Notes under the pieces: model-generated
What the model saw: only the letters and a program-made list of their open reading frames with translations
What the model was told of the DNA's origin: nothing
Database searches by the model: none
Position numbers and translations under genes: made by a program
Part shown: positions 17,677-27,163 of the stretch, piece after piece
How the letters are laid out: the number at the start of each line of letters is the position of its first letter
How positions within the stretch are numbered: position 1 is the first letter of the stretch
NCBI RefSeq assembly: GCF_000421645.1
Contig: NZ_ATXK01000001.1
Location: 62,001-126,000 of the forward strand
Origin: Aurantimonas coralicida DSM 14790
GTDB lineage: Bacteria > Pseudomonadota > Alphaproteobacteria > Rhizobiales > Rhizobiaceae
Reading direction: 5' to 3'
DNA: 64,000 bases

Positions 17677-18405
17677 TCAGCCGCGTGCGACGCGGAGGGT
17701 CGAACGTCCGCCGTCGATGCCGATGACCTGCCCGGTGATCCAGGACCCGGCATCGGTGAGCAGGACCTCGCCCATCGCCGCGATGTCGTCGGGCCGGCCG
17801 AGACGCGGCAGCGGATGCATCTTGGCCACCGCCTCGGCCATCTTCTCGCTCGATGCGACGCGCTTGCCGAGCGGGCTGTCGACCAGCGACGGCGCGATGG
17901 CATTGACCCGGATCTGCGGCGCGAACTCGGCGGCGAGCGAGCGGGTCAGCCCGACGACGGCGCCCTTGGCCATGGCGATCGAGGCATGGGCGGCAAAGCC
18001 CTGATCCACTGCAACCGTGGAGAACAGGAGGACGCTCGCCCCGTCCGGCGCCTTCTGCAATGCCGGAAGCGACGCCTGAATCGCTTTCGCAGCAGCCAGC
18101 GCGTTCAGGTTGAAATCATTAAGAAAGTCCTCGCCCTTCAATCTGGCGAAGGGCTTCAGATTGATCGTGCCGACCGCGTAAACCAGCCCGTCGAGGATCT
18201 CCCCCGCCGCCTCGGCCGCTGTTGCGATGGCGTTGTCGTCGGTCACGTCGCAGGTCACTGTCTGCGCCCCGATCTCGCCGGCCAGCGCCTGCAGTTCCTC
18301 GTCGTTGCGGCCGGCAAGGACAAGGTCGTGACCGGCCGTCGCCAGGCGCCGGGCGATGGCTTCGCCGATACCGCCATTGCCGCCGTAGATGAGATATCTG
18401 CCCAT
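17677..18405 (-). CDS. SDR family protein lacking the catalytic tyrosine
   Basis: This 242-residue protein has the short-chain dehydrogenase fold: the cofactor loop GGNGGIGEA near residues 8-16, DVTDDNAI, and a C-terminal GQVIGIDGG. In the active site the serine/threonine pair (residues 129-130) and Lys147 are kept, but the expected tyrosine of YxxxK is Ile143 (HASIAMAKG). The normal reduction chemistry would therefore be impaired. I recall relatives with the same HASIA-type sequence, so it may be a family trait rather than a mutation. It lies 95 bases downstream of the MocA-like gene and may be part of that transcript. Confidence 0.85.
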   Translation of the reverse strand: MGRYLIYGGNGGIGEAIARRLATAGHDLVLAGRNDEELQALAGEIGAQTVTCDVTDDNAIATAAEAAGEILDGLVYAVGTINLKPFARLKGEDFLNDFNLNALAAAKAIQASLPALQKAPDGASVLLFSTVAVDQGFAAHASIAMAKGAVVGLTRSLAAEFAPQIRVNAIAPSLVDSPLGKRVASSEKMAEAVAKMHPLPRLGRPDDIAAMGEVLLTDAGSWITGQVIGIDGGRSTLRVARG

Positions 18406-18500
18406 GATCGTGCCGGCCTTCCCTGATTGCGTCGAGACCGGCAGATGCCGCCGCAGGCCGAACGATCAACTGCGACGCGATGGCGCGCCGAGGCGACGTG

Positions 18501-19121
18501 TCAGGCGGAGACGATGGCGCCGCCCGCCGCGCGCATGGCTTCCGGCGTATCGACATCGACGCTGGCCGCCGCGCCGATCTCCACCGTGACCAGGGCGTCC
18601 GGATGCGCCGCAATCACCGATTGCGCGCCGACATCGCCGGCAATCGCCGCGATCTCGTCGGCAAAACCGGTGGCGAGAAGCACCGGGTTGCGCCGCTTGC
18701 CACCATCCGAGGCGGCGACGATCGCGCCTCTGCCCTCGGGCGCGAAGGCGGCGATCAGCCGGTTGAGATCGGCGGGCTCGAGTTGCGGCTGGTCGGCGAG
18801 CATGACGAGCACGCCATCCGCGCCCGCCGCCACGGCCTCCGCAAAGCCCGCCTTCAGCGACGTTGAAAGGCCGTCGGCATAGGCGGGGTTCTCGATGAGC
18901 GACAGATCGAGCCCGGCGAGCGCCGCGCCGATCTCGGCGCGCATATGGCCGACGACGACGCGAACATGGCGAGCGCTCGAGGCGAGCGCGGTCTCGGCCG
19001 AGCGGCGCACCAGCGGCACGCCGTCGAAGGTGGCGAGCAGCTTGTTCGGTCCGCCCATGCGGCTGGACCGGCCCGCGGCGAGGATCACCACGTCGACGGC
19101 CGGCCGGGCATCATCCGGCAT
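18501..19121 (-). CDS. MocA/MobA-like molybdopterin nucleotidyltransferase
   Basis: This 206-residue protein is a MobA/MocA-type NTP transferase. The N-terminal LAAGRSSRMGGPNKLL is the nucleotide-binding loop, VMLADQPQL the metal-binding aspartate region, and RRNPVLL a conserved later motif. MocA attaches CMP to molybdopterin to form the MCD cofactor used by xanthine dehydrogenase-family enzymes. Its start overlaps the end of the MoeA-like gene by 11 bases. The genomic setting, with XdhC and CoxD/E-like genes, supports MocA (CTP) over MobA (GTP), but nucleotide choice cannot be proven by reading. Confidence 0.87.
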   Translation of the reverse strand: MPDDARPAVDVVILAAGRSSRMGGPNKLLATFDGVPLVRRSAETALASSARHVRVVVGHMRAEIGAALAGLDLSLIENPAYADGLSTSLKAGFAEAVAAGADGVLVMLADQPQLEPADLNRLIAAFAPEGRGAIVAASDGGKRRNPVLLATGFADEIAAIAGDVGAQSVIAAHPDALVTVEIGAAASVDVDTPEAMRAAGGAIVSA

Positions 19122-20148
19122 CTGCCGGGCCTCGCGTCTCGCTTTCCTTCGGCAGCGCCTCGCGCGGCTGCGGACGCGAGGCGATCTCCATCAGGAGACC
19201 GCCGACGCCCATGCGCCTGATATCCTCGCCCGACACCGCAAGATCGGCCAGCAGGCGATTCAAAACCCAGTCGAATCCGTTTTCCTTGGGACTGCGGGCG
19301 CAGCCCGGCGCGCCCAGCACCGGACGTCCCTCCAGTCGGCCGAGCAGCAACAGATTGCCGGGATCGACCGGCATGCCGAGATGGTCGACGGCGCCGCCGG
19401 CCGCCACGATCGCCGCCGGGATCACGTCGCCGGCGTCGATCACCGCCGAGGCGCCGAAGACCAGCGTGATGTCGGCGGGCCCGAGCCCTTCGAGCGCGTC
19501 CCTGAGCGCCACCGTGTCGTGGGCGCAGCGGATCTCCTCGCTGATTGTCGAGCCGGACAGCGCCAGCCGCGCCTCCGTCGCCCGCCGCGTCTTGTCGAGG
19601 ACGCTCGGCTTGACGCCCGGCAGTTCGGTCTGGATCAGCGCCACGCGCCGCGCCGCGAAGGGCGCCAGCCGGAAGGCCGCCCTCTCCGCGACGAGCTGCA
19701 CCGCCCTATCGACGGCCGCGCCGGGGACGGCGAGCGGGATGATCTTCACCGTTGCCACCATCTGGCCGGCATCGACCGGGGCATGTTCGGCCAGCGTCGC
19801 CAGCGTGATGCCCGGGTCGATAGCGTTCAGCGCATCGACGACGCGGCGATCCGGCAGGAACAGCCCGGCAGGCTCGGCGAAGAGATTGACCCGCCCGGTG
19901 GCGGCGGCCCCGGCCCGCACGCCGGCGCCGGCCAGTGCCGCGCCGATCGCGGCGGCGGCCTCGTCCTCGGTCAGGTCGCCCGGCTCCAGCCGCGCCGCCA
20001 CCACCGTCGCGATCCCCGCCGCGCGCAGCCGCGCGACATCGTCGGCGGACAGCCGCGTGCCCTTCTTCAGGCGGCCACGGTCGAGCGCCTTGGAATGGGC
20101 GAGGATCGCGCCCTCGGCATCGGCAAGAGCCACCTCCCCGAAGATCAT
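19111..20148 (-). CDS. Molybdopterin-binding protein, MoeA/MogA-like
   Basis: This 345-residue protein has the molybdenum-cofactor-binding (MoCF) domain in its second half, with ITLVFGASAVIDAGDVIPAAI and HLGMPVDPGNLLLLG followed by RPVLGAPGCARSPKENGFDW. The N-terminal half resembles the part fused to MocA-type transferases in CO dehydrogenase clusters. It is probably a helper that handles molybdenum or molybdopterin before it reaches the enzyme. It overlaps xdhC by four bases (ATGA) and the MocA-like gene by 11 bases, so all three are tightly coupled. In some bacteria these two activities occur as one fused protein; here they are separate frames. Confidence 0.82.
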   Translation of the reverse strand: MIFGEVALADAEGAILAHSKALDRGRLKKGTRLSADDVARLRAAGIATVVAARLEPGDLTEDEAAAAIGAALAGAGVRAGAAATGRVNLFAEPAGLFLPDRRVVDALNAIDPGITLATLAEHAPVDAGQMVATVKIIPLAVPGAAVDRAVQLVAERAAFRLAPFAARRVALIQTELPGVKPSVLDKTRRATEARLALSGSTISEEIRCAHDTVALRDALEGLGPADITLVFGASAVIDAGDVIPAAIVAAGGAVDHLGMPVDPGNLLLLGRLEGRPVLGAPGCARSPKENGFDWVLNRLLADLAVSGEDIRRMGVGGLLMEIASRPQPREALPKESETRGPADAG

Positions 20149-20861
20149 GCGGCCTCGGTCTCGCCCCGGCGATCGGCGAACATCTTGCGCTTGCGAAAAG
20201 CCTCGACGACCGAGGCCATGATGGCGACGGCGATCTCGCCCGGCGTGGCGGCACCGATATCGGCGCCGATCGGCGCCTCGATCCGCTCGATCAGATGCGG
20301 CGCGATGCCGGCCTCCACCAGCCGGTCGACGCGTTTGGCATGGGTCTTCCGGCTCCCCAGCGCGCCGATATAGAAGCAGCCGGCTTTCAGCGCCGCGATC
20401 AGCGGATAATCGTCGATCTTGGGATCATGGGTGATCACGCAGACCGCCGTATAGGCGTCGAGCGGACGATCCTTGAGCACGTCCTCCGGCCATTCGGCAT
20501 GGAGGGCGATGTCGGGAAAGCGCTCCGGCGTGGCGAAGGCGGTGCGCGGATCGATGATCTCGATATCGTAGCCGGCCAGCCGCGCGATCGGCGCCAGCGC
20601 CTGGCTGATATGGACGGCGCCGATCACCACGAGCCGCGCCGGCGGCAGATGGGCGTTGAGAAACGCCTCGCCGTCGCCGGTCTGGACGATCCCCGACTTG
20701 CCGGAGCGGATCACCCGGCCGATCTCTTCGGCCAGCGGATCGGCCGCCACCTCGGCCTCGCGCACCAGACGCTGCGTGCCGGTGGCGAGCTCGGTCACGA
20801 CGACCGCGGCCCGCCGGGCCTCGCGCTCTGCATTGAGTGCGGAAAGAAGCGCGCGGTCCAT
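20145..20861 (-). CDS. xdhC: XdhC/CoxI family maturation protein, Rossmann part
   Basis: This 238-residue protein carries the XdhC C-terminal Rossmann domain: LVVIGAVHISQALAPIA, a DPRTAFATPERFP motif, VCVITHDPKIDDYPL, and FYIGALGSRKTHAKR. XdhC proteins bind the molybdenum cofactor and deliver its sulfurated form to xanthine dehydrogenase-like enzymes. Its start codon shares one base with the stop of the preceding small gene, which encodes the XdhC N-terminal domain. Together the two frames equal one ordinary XdhC, so this is a split version. A dedicated molybdenum hydroxylase is implied but not present here. Confidence 0.88.
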   Translation of the reverse strand: MDRALLSALNAEREARRAAVVVTELATGTQRLVREAEVAADPLAEEIGRVIRSGKSGIVQTGDGEAFLNAHLPPARLVVIGAVHISQALAPIARLAGYDIEIIDPRTAFATPERFPDIALHAEWPEDVLKDRPLDAYTAVCVITHDPKIDDYPLIAALKAGCFYIGALGSRKTHAKRVDRLVEAGIAPHLIERIEAPIGADIGAATPGEIAVAIMASVVEAFRKRKMFADRRGETEAA

Positions 20862-21184
20862 CAGTTCACCCGTTCGACATAGACCCGGATCCGGCCGCCG
20901 CAGGACAGCCCGACGCGCCAGGCGGTCTCGTCGGCCACGCCGAATTCCAGCATGCGCGGCGCGCCGGCCTCGATCACGTCCACGGCTTCGGCGACCACCG
21001 CCCCCTCGACGCAGCCGCCGGAGACCGAGCCCTCGAAATTGCCCTCGGCATCGATCACCAGATGGCTGCCGGTCGGACGCGGCGCCGAGCCCCAGGTCTC
21101 CACGACGGTGGCCAGCGCGAGGCTGCGCCCCTCTCCTGCCCAGGCTTCCGCGGTCTTCAGGACGTCGAATTCGGGTTGGCTCAT
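20861..21184 (-). CDS. XdhC N-terminal (CoxI-type) domain protein
   Basis: This 107-residue protein matches the small XdhC_CoxI domain: LALATVVETWGSAPRPTGSHLVI, GSVSGGCVEGAVVAEA and WRVGLSCGGRIRVYVE. The cysteines in SGGC and LSCGG are conserved in the family. It is cytoplasmic and assists molybdenum hydroxylase maturation. The TGATG junction with the next frame shows translational coupling, consistent with a two-part XdhC. The CoxE-like gene ends 42 bases upstream. Confidence 0.87.
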   Translation of the reverse strand: MSQPEFDVLKTAEAWAGEGRSLALATVVETWGSAPRPTGSHLVIDAEGNFEGSVSGGCVEGAVVAEAVDVIEAGAPRMLEFGVADETAWRVGLSCGGRIRVYVERVN

Positions 21185-21225
21185 CTTGCGTCTTCCTTCA
21201 AGCATCCTGCCGGTCCGCCTGCGGC

Positions 21226-22494
21226 TCAGGCCGCCGCGGCTGCGCGATCGGCCGCCGCGATCCAGCGGCGCGGATCGGTGTTGCGGTCGCCGCCCTCCGA
21301 CAAGGCCGCGCAGAGCGCGCCCATCGCCTCCAGCGAATGCACCGCGCGGAACTCGTCGACATGCGGCAGCATGGCCCGCACGCCCTTCGCCCGTGCCGAG
21401 AAACCGTCGAACCGCAAGAGCGGGTTCAACCATATCAGCCGCCGGCTGGATTTATGCAGCCGCTCCATCTGTTGCGAGAGGTCATCGACACTGTCGCGTT
21501 CCAGCCCGTCGGTGATCAGGATCGTCACCGCGCCCTGCGTCAGCACCCGGCGCGACCAGACCCGGTTGAACTCGGCCAGCGCCTCGCCGATCCGCGTGCC
21601 GCCGGACCAGTCCCGCACCGCGCCGGCGCAATCGGCCAGCGCCTCGTCGGGGTCCTTGTGGCGCATCTGGCGGGTGACGTTGGTCAGCCGCGTGCCGAAC
21701 AGGAAGGTGTGCACGCCCCGCCGCTGCTCGGTCAGGGCATGCAGGAAATGCAGGAAGATCCGGCTGTACTGGCTCATCGAGCCGGAGATGTCGGCCAGCA
21801 CCACCAGCGGCGGATGCACCTCGCGCGGCGAGCGGAACTTCGGCAGGACAAGGTCGCCGCCGGTACGCATCGACGCGCGCATCATCGCCCGCGGGTCGAT
21901 CTTGGCACCGCGCGGATCGCTGCGGAAGCGCCGCGTACGCACCCGGTCCTGCGGCAGCCGCAGGGCGGCGATCGCCCGCTTGGCCTCCTCGACCTCGGCG
22001 ACGCTCATCTGGGCGAAGTCCTTCTGGCGCAGCACCTCGTTGCCCGAGACCGTAAGGCTCGCGTCGATCTCGATTTCCGGCTTTTCCTGCTTCGTCACCC
22101 GCTCCTTGGCGCCCTCGAACATCGCCTCGGCGGCGCGGTCCTCGCCGGCGCTCTTCTTCTCCGGCTTGGACGGCCGCGGCGGCGCGGTCGGCGAGAACAT
22201 CGCGATCATCTTCTCGATGAGTTCGCGCGAGCGCCAGAACAGCCGGAACGCCTCGTTGAAGACGGCGTCGTCCTCGTGCCGCGAGACCAGCACGGCATGC
22301 AGGGTCCAGTAGAAATCGTCGCGCGAGGACAGGCCCGCCGCCTTCACCGCCGCGATGGCATCCAGCGTTGCCGACGGACCGAGCTTCAGCCCGGCCTTGC
22401 GCAGCGCGCGGGCGAAATAGGCGATGTTGTCGGCCAGCCGGCCCTCGGGGTCGGCAATTGCCGGCGCGCCATCCTCCGGGTCCGAATCCGCCAT
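21226..22494 (-). CDS. coxE: CoxE-like VWA domain protein
   Basis: This 422-residue protein has a C-terminal von Willebrand A domain with the metal-site motif DISGSMSQYSR and later WSGGTRIGEALAEF and ITDGLERDS, preceded by a helical region. It matches CoxE, which works with the CoxD AAA ATPase to insert sulfur or copper during maturation of the CO dehydrogenase active site. The middle (about residues 100-150) is charged and probably flexible. It starts four bases after the CoxD-like stop. Similar MoxR-VWA pairs serve other enzymes, so the client is inferred from the XdhC neighbours. Confidence 0.87.
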   Translation of the reverse strand: MADSDPEDGAPAIADPEGRLADNIAYFARALRKAGLKLGPSATLDAIAAVKAAGLSSRDDFYWTLHAVLVSRHEDDAVFNEAFRLFWRSRELIEKMIAMFSPTAPPRPSKPEKKSAGEDRAAEAMFEGAKERVTKQEKPEIEIDASLTVSGNEVLRQKDFAQMSVAEVEEAKRAIAALRLPQDRVRTRRFRSDPRGAKIDPRAMMRASMRTGGDLVLPKFRSPREVHPPLVVLADISGSMSQYSRIFLHFLHALTEQRRGVHTFLFGTRLTNVTRQMRHKDPDEALADCAGAVRDWSGGTRIGEALAEFNRVWSRRVLTQGAVTILITDGLERDSVDDLSQQMERLHKSSRRLIWLNPLLRFDGFSARAKGVRAMLPHVDEFRAVHSLEAMGALCAALSEGGDRNTDPRRWIAAADRAAAAA

Positions 22495-22498
22495 GGCG

Positions 22499-23416
<918 letters not shown>

Positions 23417-23462
23417 GTCGCTTCCTTCACGCAGATGGCGTCGTCGGCCGGCTCGCGGCCGC

Positions 23463-23969
23463 TCAGAGGTGGCGGTAGGCCCGGTCGAGATAGACCAGCG
23501 ACGCCGCCCTTGGATTGGTGCGAACCGCCACGACCTCGCCGATCAGCACCCGGTGGGTGGCGACGACGCTCGCCTCGATCAGCCGGCAGTCGAAACTTGC
23601 CAGCGCCGAGGTGAGGACGGGCGCGCCGGTCTGCAGCGTGTCCCACTCCGCCTTGGCGAACCGATCTTCCGGCGCCAGCTGGCCCTCGCCGGCGAAGGCC
23701 CGGGCCACCGGCTCGTCGGCGGCGGCGACCAGATTGACGGCGAAATTGCCATTGGCCTCGAAGCGGTCGTTCTCCGGGCTCGACATGTTGAGGCACACCA
23801 AAAGCGTTGCCGGCGAATCGGAGACCGAGCAGGCGGAAGAGACCGTCAGGCCCCGCTGGCCGGCCGGCCCGTCGGTGGTCACCAGATGTACCGCCGCCGC
23901 AAAGCGGCTCATCGCGTCGCGGAAGCTGTCGCGGTCGATTGTCGAAGTCGTCAGCAAACCATCGTCCAT
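23463..23969 (-). CDS. Flavin reductase family protein
   Basis: This 168-residue protein has the FMN-binding split-barrel of HpaC/RutF-type flavin reductases: FRDAMSRFAAAVHLVTTDG, LTVSSACSVSDSPATLLVCLN, NFAVNLVAA and a C-terminal VVAVRTNP. It reduces FMN or FAD with NAD(P)H, normally to supply a partner monooxygenase. It lies 46 bases upstream of the CoxD-like gene in the same direction, so it may be the first gene of the molybdenum maturation transcript. No monooxygenase partner is nearby. The ATG at 23969 is used without a strong ribosome site. Confidence 0.85.
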   Translation of the reverse strand: MDDGLLTTSTIDRDSFRDAMSRFAAAVHLVTTDGPAGQRGLTVSSACSVSDSPATLLVCLNMSSPENDRFEANGNFAVNLVAAADEPVARAFAGEGQLAPEDRFAKAEWDTLQTGAPVLTSALASFDCRLIEASVVATHRVLIGEVVAVRTNPRAASLVYLDRAYRHL

Positions 23970-24142
23970 ACATTGCGGGAGCGAATCCCGGAGCTTTGCG
24001 GGTAAACATAGGGCGCGCGGATCGGTTTCGCACGGGGGCGCGCCGCAATCCCGCCGGCAACGCACTGTCCTTTGCGGTGGGCGTGCCTGCCGGCCGGCGA
24101 AAGCCGATTCCGCTCGGCCGCTCGCTGCTGTAGGCTCGCCCC

Positions 24143-25282
24143 ATGACCATGCTGCAGTTCCGTCCCGGCCCCTTCGGCCCCACCGCCCTCCTCGCCATCC
24201 TGACTGTTGCCGGCCTCTGGTCCGCGTCCCCGGCAGTCGCCCAGACGGCCGATGCCACGACCGCGAGCCCACCGGTGCTGCTTGGCGTCGCCGCGCCGCT
24301 GAGCGACAGCCAGGCGATTCTCGGCACCCAGCTCGTCGCCGGTGCGCGGGCCGCCGCCGGCACGACTGGCCAGGGCGCCGGCATCGAGATCGTCGAGGCC
24401 GACACCAAATGCTCGACCGAGGGCGGGCGGCAGGCCGCCGAGACCTTCGTTGCGATGAACGCGAGTGCCGTGGTTGGCTTTCTCTGCGCCGAGGCGATCG
24501 AGGCGGCGCTGCCGGTGCTGACCGAGGCCGGCATTCCGGTGATCGATGTCGGCGTGCGCGCCAACCGCCTGACCGACCGGCGCGAGCGCACCGGCCATCT
24601 GGTCTGGCGCATCGCCCCGCGCTCCGACGCCGAGGCCGCGGCGATCGCCCGGACCCTGACCGATCGCTGGGCGGGCGAGCCGCTGGGCCTGATCGACGAC
24701 GGCTCCATCGCCGCGCGCGGCCTAGCCGACACGGTGCGGCGGCTCCTCGGCGACCGCGGCATCGAACCCCAGAGCGTCGACAATTACCGCCCGGCCGAGG
24801 AGAAACAGTTCGGCCTCGTGCGCCGGCTGGAACGCACCGGGATCAGCCGCTTCTTCATTGCCGGCAACCGGCCTGACGTGGCGATCATCATCCGCGACGC
24901 AGCCGCCAACGGTCTGGCGCTGCAGGTGATCGGCGGCGAGGAACTGCTCGACGAGACCAGCCTCGACGCGCCGCTGCCCGAGGGCGTCATCGCCGTCGCA
25001 CCGCGCACCAGCTTCCCCGAACTGGCATCCGCCGAGGACGCAGATGCGGACCTGCCGCCGCAGGGTTATTTCGGTCCGGCCTTCGCCGCGACCGAGATCG
25101 CCGTGACGGCCGCCCGCCGCGCCGCCGAGACCGGCCGCCCCCTGCCCGACATCCTGAAGGCCGACAGCTTCCCGACACGTCTCGGCGAGATCCGCTTCGA
25201 CGCCAAGGGCGATTCCGATCTCGATCTCTACCGGGTGTTCGAATGGCGCGGCGGCCGCTTCGCCGAAGCCGGCGGGAGCTGA
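24143..25282 (+). CDS. ABC transporter substrate-binding protein, Leu/Ile/Val-binding type
   Basis: This 379-residue protein has a Sec signal peptide ending near SPAVAQ and a type I periplasmic-binding fold of the LivK/branched-chain group: GVAAPLSDSQAILGTQLVAGARAA-like opening, a DTKCSTEGGRQAAE loop and a later INPVIGG-equivalent LQVIGGEELLDE. Such proteins bind amino acids, urea or aromatic acids outside the membrane. No ABC permease or ATPase genes are beside it, so it is an orphan binding protein or works with components elsewhere. The S58 peptidase gene begins almost directly at its stop, suggesting a shared transcript. Confidence 0.85.
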   Translation: MTMLQFRPGPFGPTALLAILTVAGLWSASPAVAQTADATTASPPVLLGVAAPLSDSQAILGTQLVAGARAAAGTTGQGAGIEIVEADTKCSTEGGRQAAETFVAMNASAVVGFLCAEAIEAALPVLTEAGIPVIDVGVRANRLTDRRERTGHLVWRIAPRSDAEAAAIARTLTDRWAGEPLGLIDDGSIAARGLADTVRRLLGDRGIEPQSVDNYRPAEEKQFGLVRRLERTGISRFFIAGNRPDVAIIIRDAAANGLALQVIGGEELLDETSLDAPLPEGVIAVAPRTSFPELASAEDADADLPPQGYFGPAFAATEIAVTAARRAAETGRPLPDILKADSFPTRLGEIRFDAKGDSDLDLYRVFEWRGGRFAEAGGS

Positions 25283-25286
25283 GACC

Positions 25287-26300
25287 CTGACCGGCGTCTG
25301 GCGCCCGGGACCGCGCAACAGCCTGACGGATATCGCGGGCGTCCGTGTCGGCCATGGCGGTGATGCGGCGCTGAAGAGCGGCACGACGGCGGTGCTGTTC
25401 GACCGGCCGGCAGTCGCCTCCGTCGCCGTTCTCGGCGGCGCGCCGGGCACCCGCGAGACCGATCTGCTGGCGCCCGAAAACACCGTTGCCGGCATCGACG
25501 CGCTGGTGCTGTCGGGCGGCTCCGCCTTCGGCCTCGATGCCGCCTCTGGGGTGCAGGCCTTCCTGCGGGAGGCCGGCCGCGGCTTTGCCGTCGGCGATGT
25601 GCGCGTCCCCATCGTGCCGGCGGCGATCCTGTTCGACCTCGCCAATGGCGGCGACAAGCGGGCCGGCTGGGACCGCTATCCCCCCTATCGCGAGTTCGGC
25701 TATGCCGCAGCCAGCAGCGCGTCCGCCGACTTCGCCATCGGCACGGCCGGCGCCGGCATCGGCTGCACCACCGCGACCTTCAAGGGCGGCCTCGGCACCG
25801 CCTCGACGCTGCTGCCAAGCGGCATCGTCGTGGCCGCCCTCGTCGCCGTCAACGCGGTCGGGTCCCCCACCATCGGCACCGGCCGGCATTTCTGGGCAGC
25901 CCCATTCGAGATGGCGGACGAGTTCGGCGGCCTCGGCCTGCCCATGCCCCTGCCGGCGGATGCGGCCACGGTTCGCACCAAGCTCGCCCCGCGCCCCGGC
26001 ACCAACACCACGATCGGGATCGTCGTCACCGACGCCGTGCTCGACAAGGCGGCGGCCAAACGCCTGGCGATCGCCGGGCAGGACGGCTTCGCCAGAGCAA
26101 TCTGGCCCGCCCACACCGATTTCGACGGCGATCTGGTCTTCGCGGCGGCCACCGGCACCAGCGGCATCGGGCCGGCCCCCATCGATCGAATGGAGCTCGC
26201 CGCCGCGGCCGCAGCGACCATGGCGCGCGCCATCGCCCGGGGCGTATCGGCGGCGAACGCGACGGCGTATGATCGGCTGCCGGTCTGGTCGACGGCCTAG
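25287..26300 (+). CDS. P1 family (S58) aminopeptidase/amidohydrolase, DmpA-like
   Basis: This 337-residue protein belongs to the DmpA/BapA family, which self-cleaves and then acts on N-terminal or beta-amino-acid peptides. The family opening NSLTDIAGVRVGH lies upstream of every ATG and GTG in the frame, so the start is most likely CTG at 25287, with GGGAG seven bases before it. Further motifs are GSAFGLDAASGVQAFL, GAGIGCTTATFKGG, and GTNTTIGIVVTDA, where self-cleavage before a Thr is expected. An alternative GTG at 25392 would remove conserved sequence. The gene follows the binding protein by four bases and may process a peptide it captures. Confidence 0.85.
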   Translation: MTGVWRPGPRNSLTDIAGVRVGHGGDAALKSGTTAVLFDRPAVASVAVLGGAPGTRETDLLAPENTVAGIDALVLSGGSAFGLDAASGVQAFLREAGRGFAVGDVRVPIVPAAILFDLANGGDKRAGWDRYPPYREFGYAAASSASADFAIGTAGAGIGCTTATFKGGLGTASTLLPSGIVVAALVAVNAVGSPTIGTGRHFWAAPFEMADEFGGLGLPMPLPADAATVRTKLAPRPGTNTTIGIVVTDAVLDKAAAKRLAIAGQDGFARAIWPAHTDFDGDLVFAAATGTSGIGPAPIDRMELAAAAAATMARAIARGVSAANATAYDRLPVWSTA

Positions 26301-26335
26301 GGCGGACCGGACACAACGACATCGGGAGAGACCAC

Positions 26336-27079
26336 ATGCCGACGCGGTTCACGACGGGTCTTTTTCGCTGGCTGGTCCTGGCGGCCCTCGCCCTCGCCCC
26401 GACCATGGCGAAGGCCGGCGATTTCGCGAGCCTCGAATCCTACGGCTTCTCGTCCAACGGCCAAGTCTACGCCTTCGGCCAATCGGGCATCCATGACGGT
26501 TCGGGCTTTCCCTATGCCCATATCTTCTTCCTGGATCTGACCGAGGACCGGTTCATCGCCCCCTCGCCGATCCGCGTGCGGCTCGACGACGAGAACGCGA
26601 CCCTCGACATGGCGCGCGAGGAGGCCCGCAGCCGGGCCGCGCCGCTGTTCGCCGAGCACGATCCCCGGCCCGAGGCAGGCCTGCTCGTCTTCGCGAAGCC
26701 TGCGACCGAACTGTCGGACGATCCGCACCGGGCGCGCTTCCTGCCCCGTGCCATCGCCCCCTCGCCGGATCGCCCGGTCGAGCTGCGGATCGAGACGGTG
26801 TCCCTCGCCGGCCCGAGCTATTGCGGCGATTTCGGCGAGACGGTCGGCTACCGGCTGGTGCGGATCGCCGCCGAGCCCGGCGCCACGGCGCGCCTCGTCC
26901 ATGAGGATACGAGCATTCCCGAGAGCCGCGGCTGCCCGCTCGACTACAGCATTGCCGAAGTGCGGGTGCTCGAGCGCCCCGAGGGCGGCTTCGCCGCGGT
27001 CGCCATCATCGCCGTCGAACAGGTCGGCTTCGAAGGCCCGGACCTGCGCTACATCGCCAATCCCGTACCGATGGACTGA
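26336..27079 (+). CDS. Predicted secreted protein, DUF2259
   Basis: This 247-residue protein starts with a signal peptide ending near PTMAKA and continues with GDFASLESYGFSSNGQVYAFGQ, the mark of DUF2259. The rest contains AHIFFLDLTEDRF, a pair of cysteines in SYCGDFGE and RGCPLDYS that could form a disulfide, and a C-terminal AAVAIIAVEQVGFEGPDLRY. It should be periplasmic. Function is unknown for the family. It lies 36 bases after the S58 peptidase and may be part of the same operon. Confidence 0.85.
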   Translation: MPTRFTTGLFRWLVLAALALAPTMAKAGDFASLESYGFSSNGQVYAFGQSGIHDGSGFPYAHIFFLDLTEDRFIAPSPIRVRLDDENATLDMAREEARSRAAPLFAEHDPRPEAGLLVFAKPATELSDDPHRARFLPRAIAPSPDRPVELRIETVSLAGPSYCGDFGETVGYRLVRIAAEPGATARLVHEDTSIPESRGCPLDYSIAEVRVLERPEGGFAAVAIIAVEQVGFEGPDLRYIANPVPMD

Positions 27080-27163
27080 ACACCGAGTCCGTTGAGGCGA
27101 TTCGAAACGTCTGGTAGACGGCGCGCATCCCTTCTCCTGCTCGTCTTCGAAAGATATCAGCCG

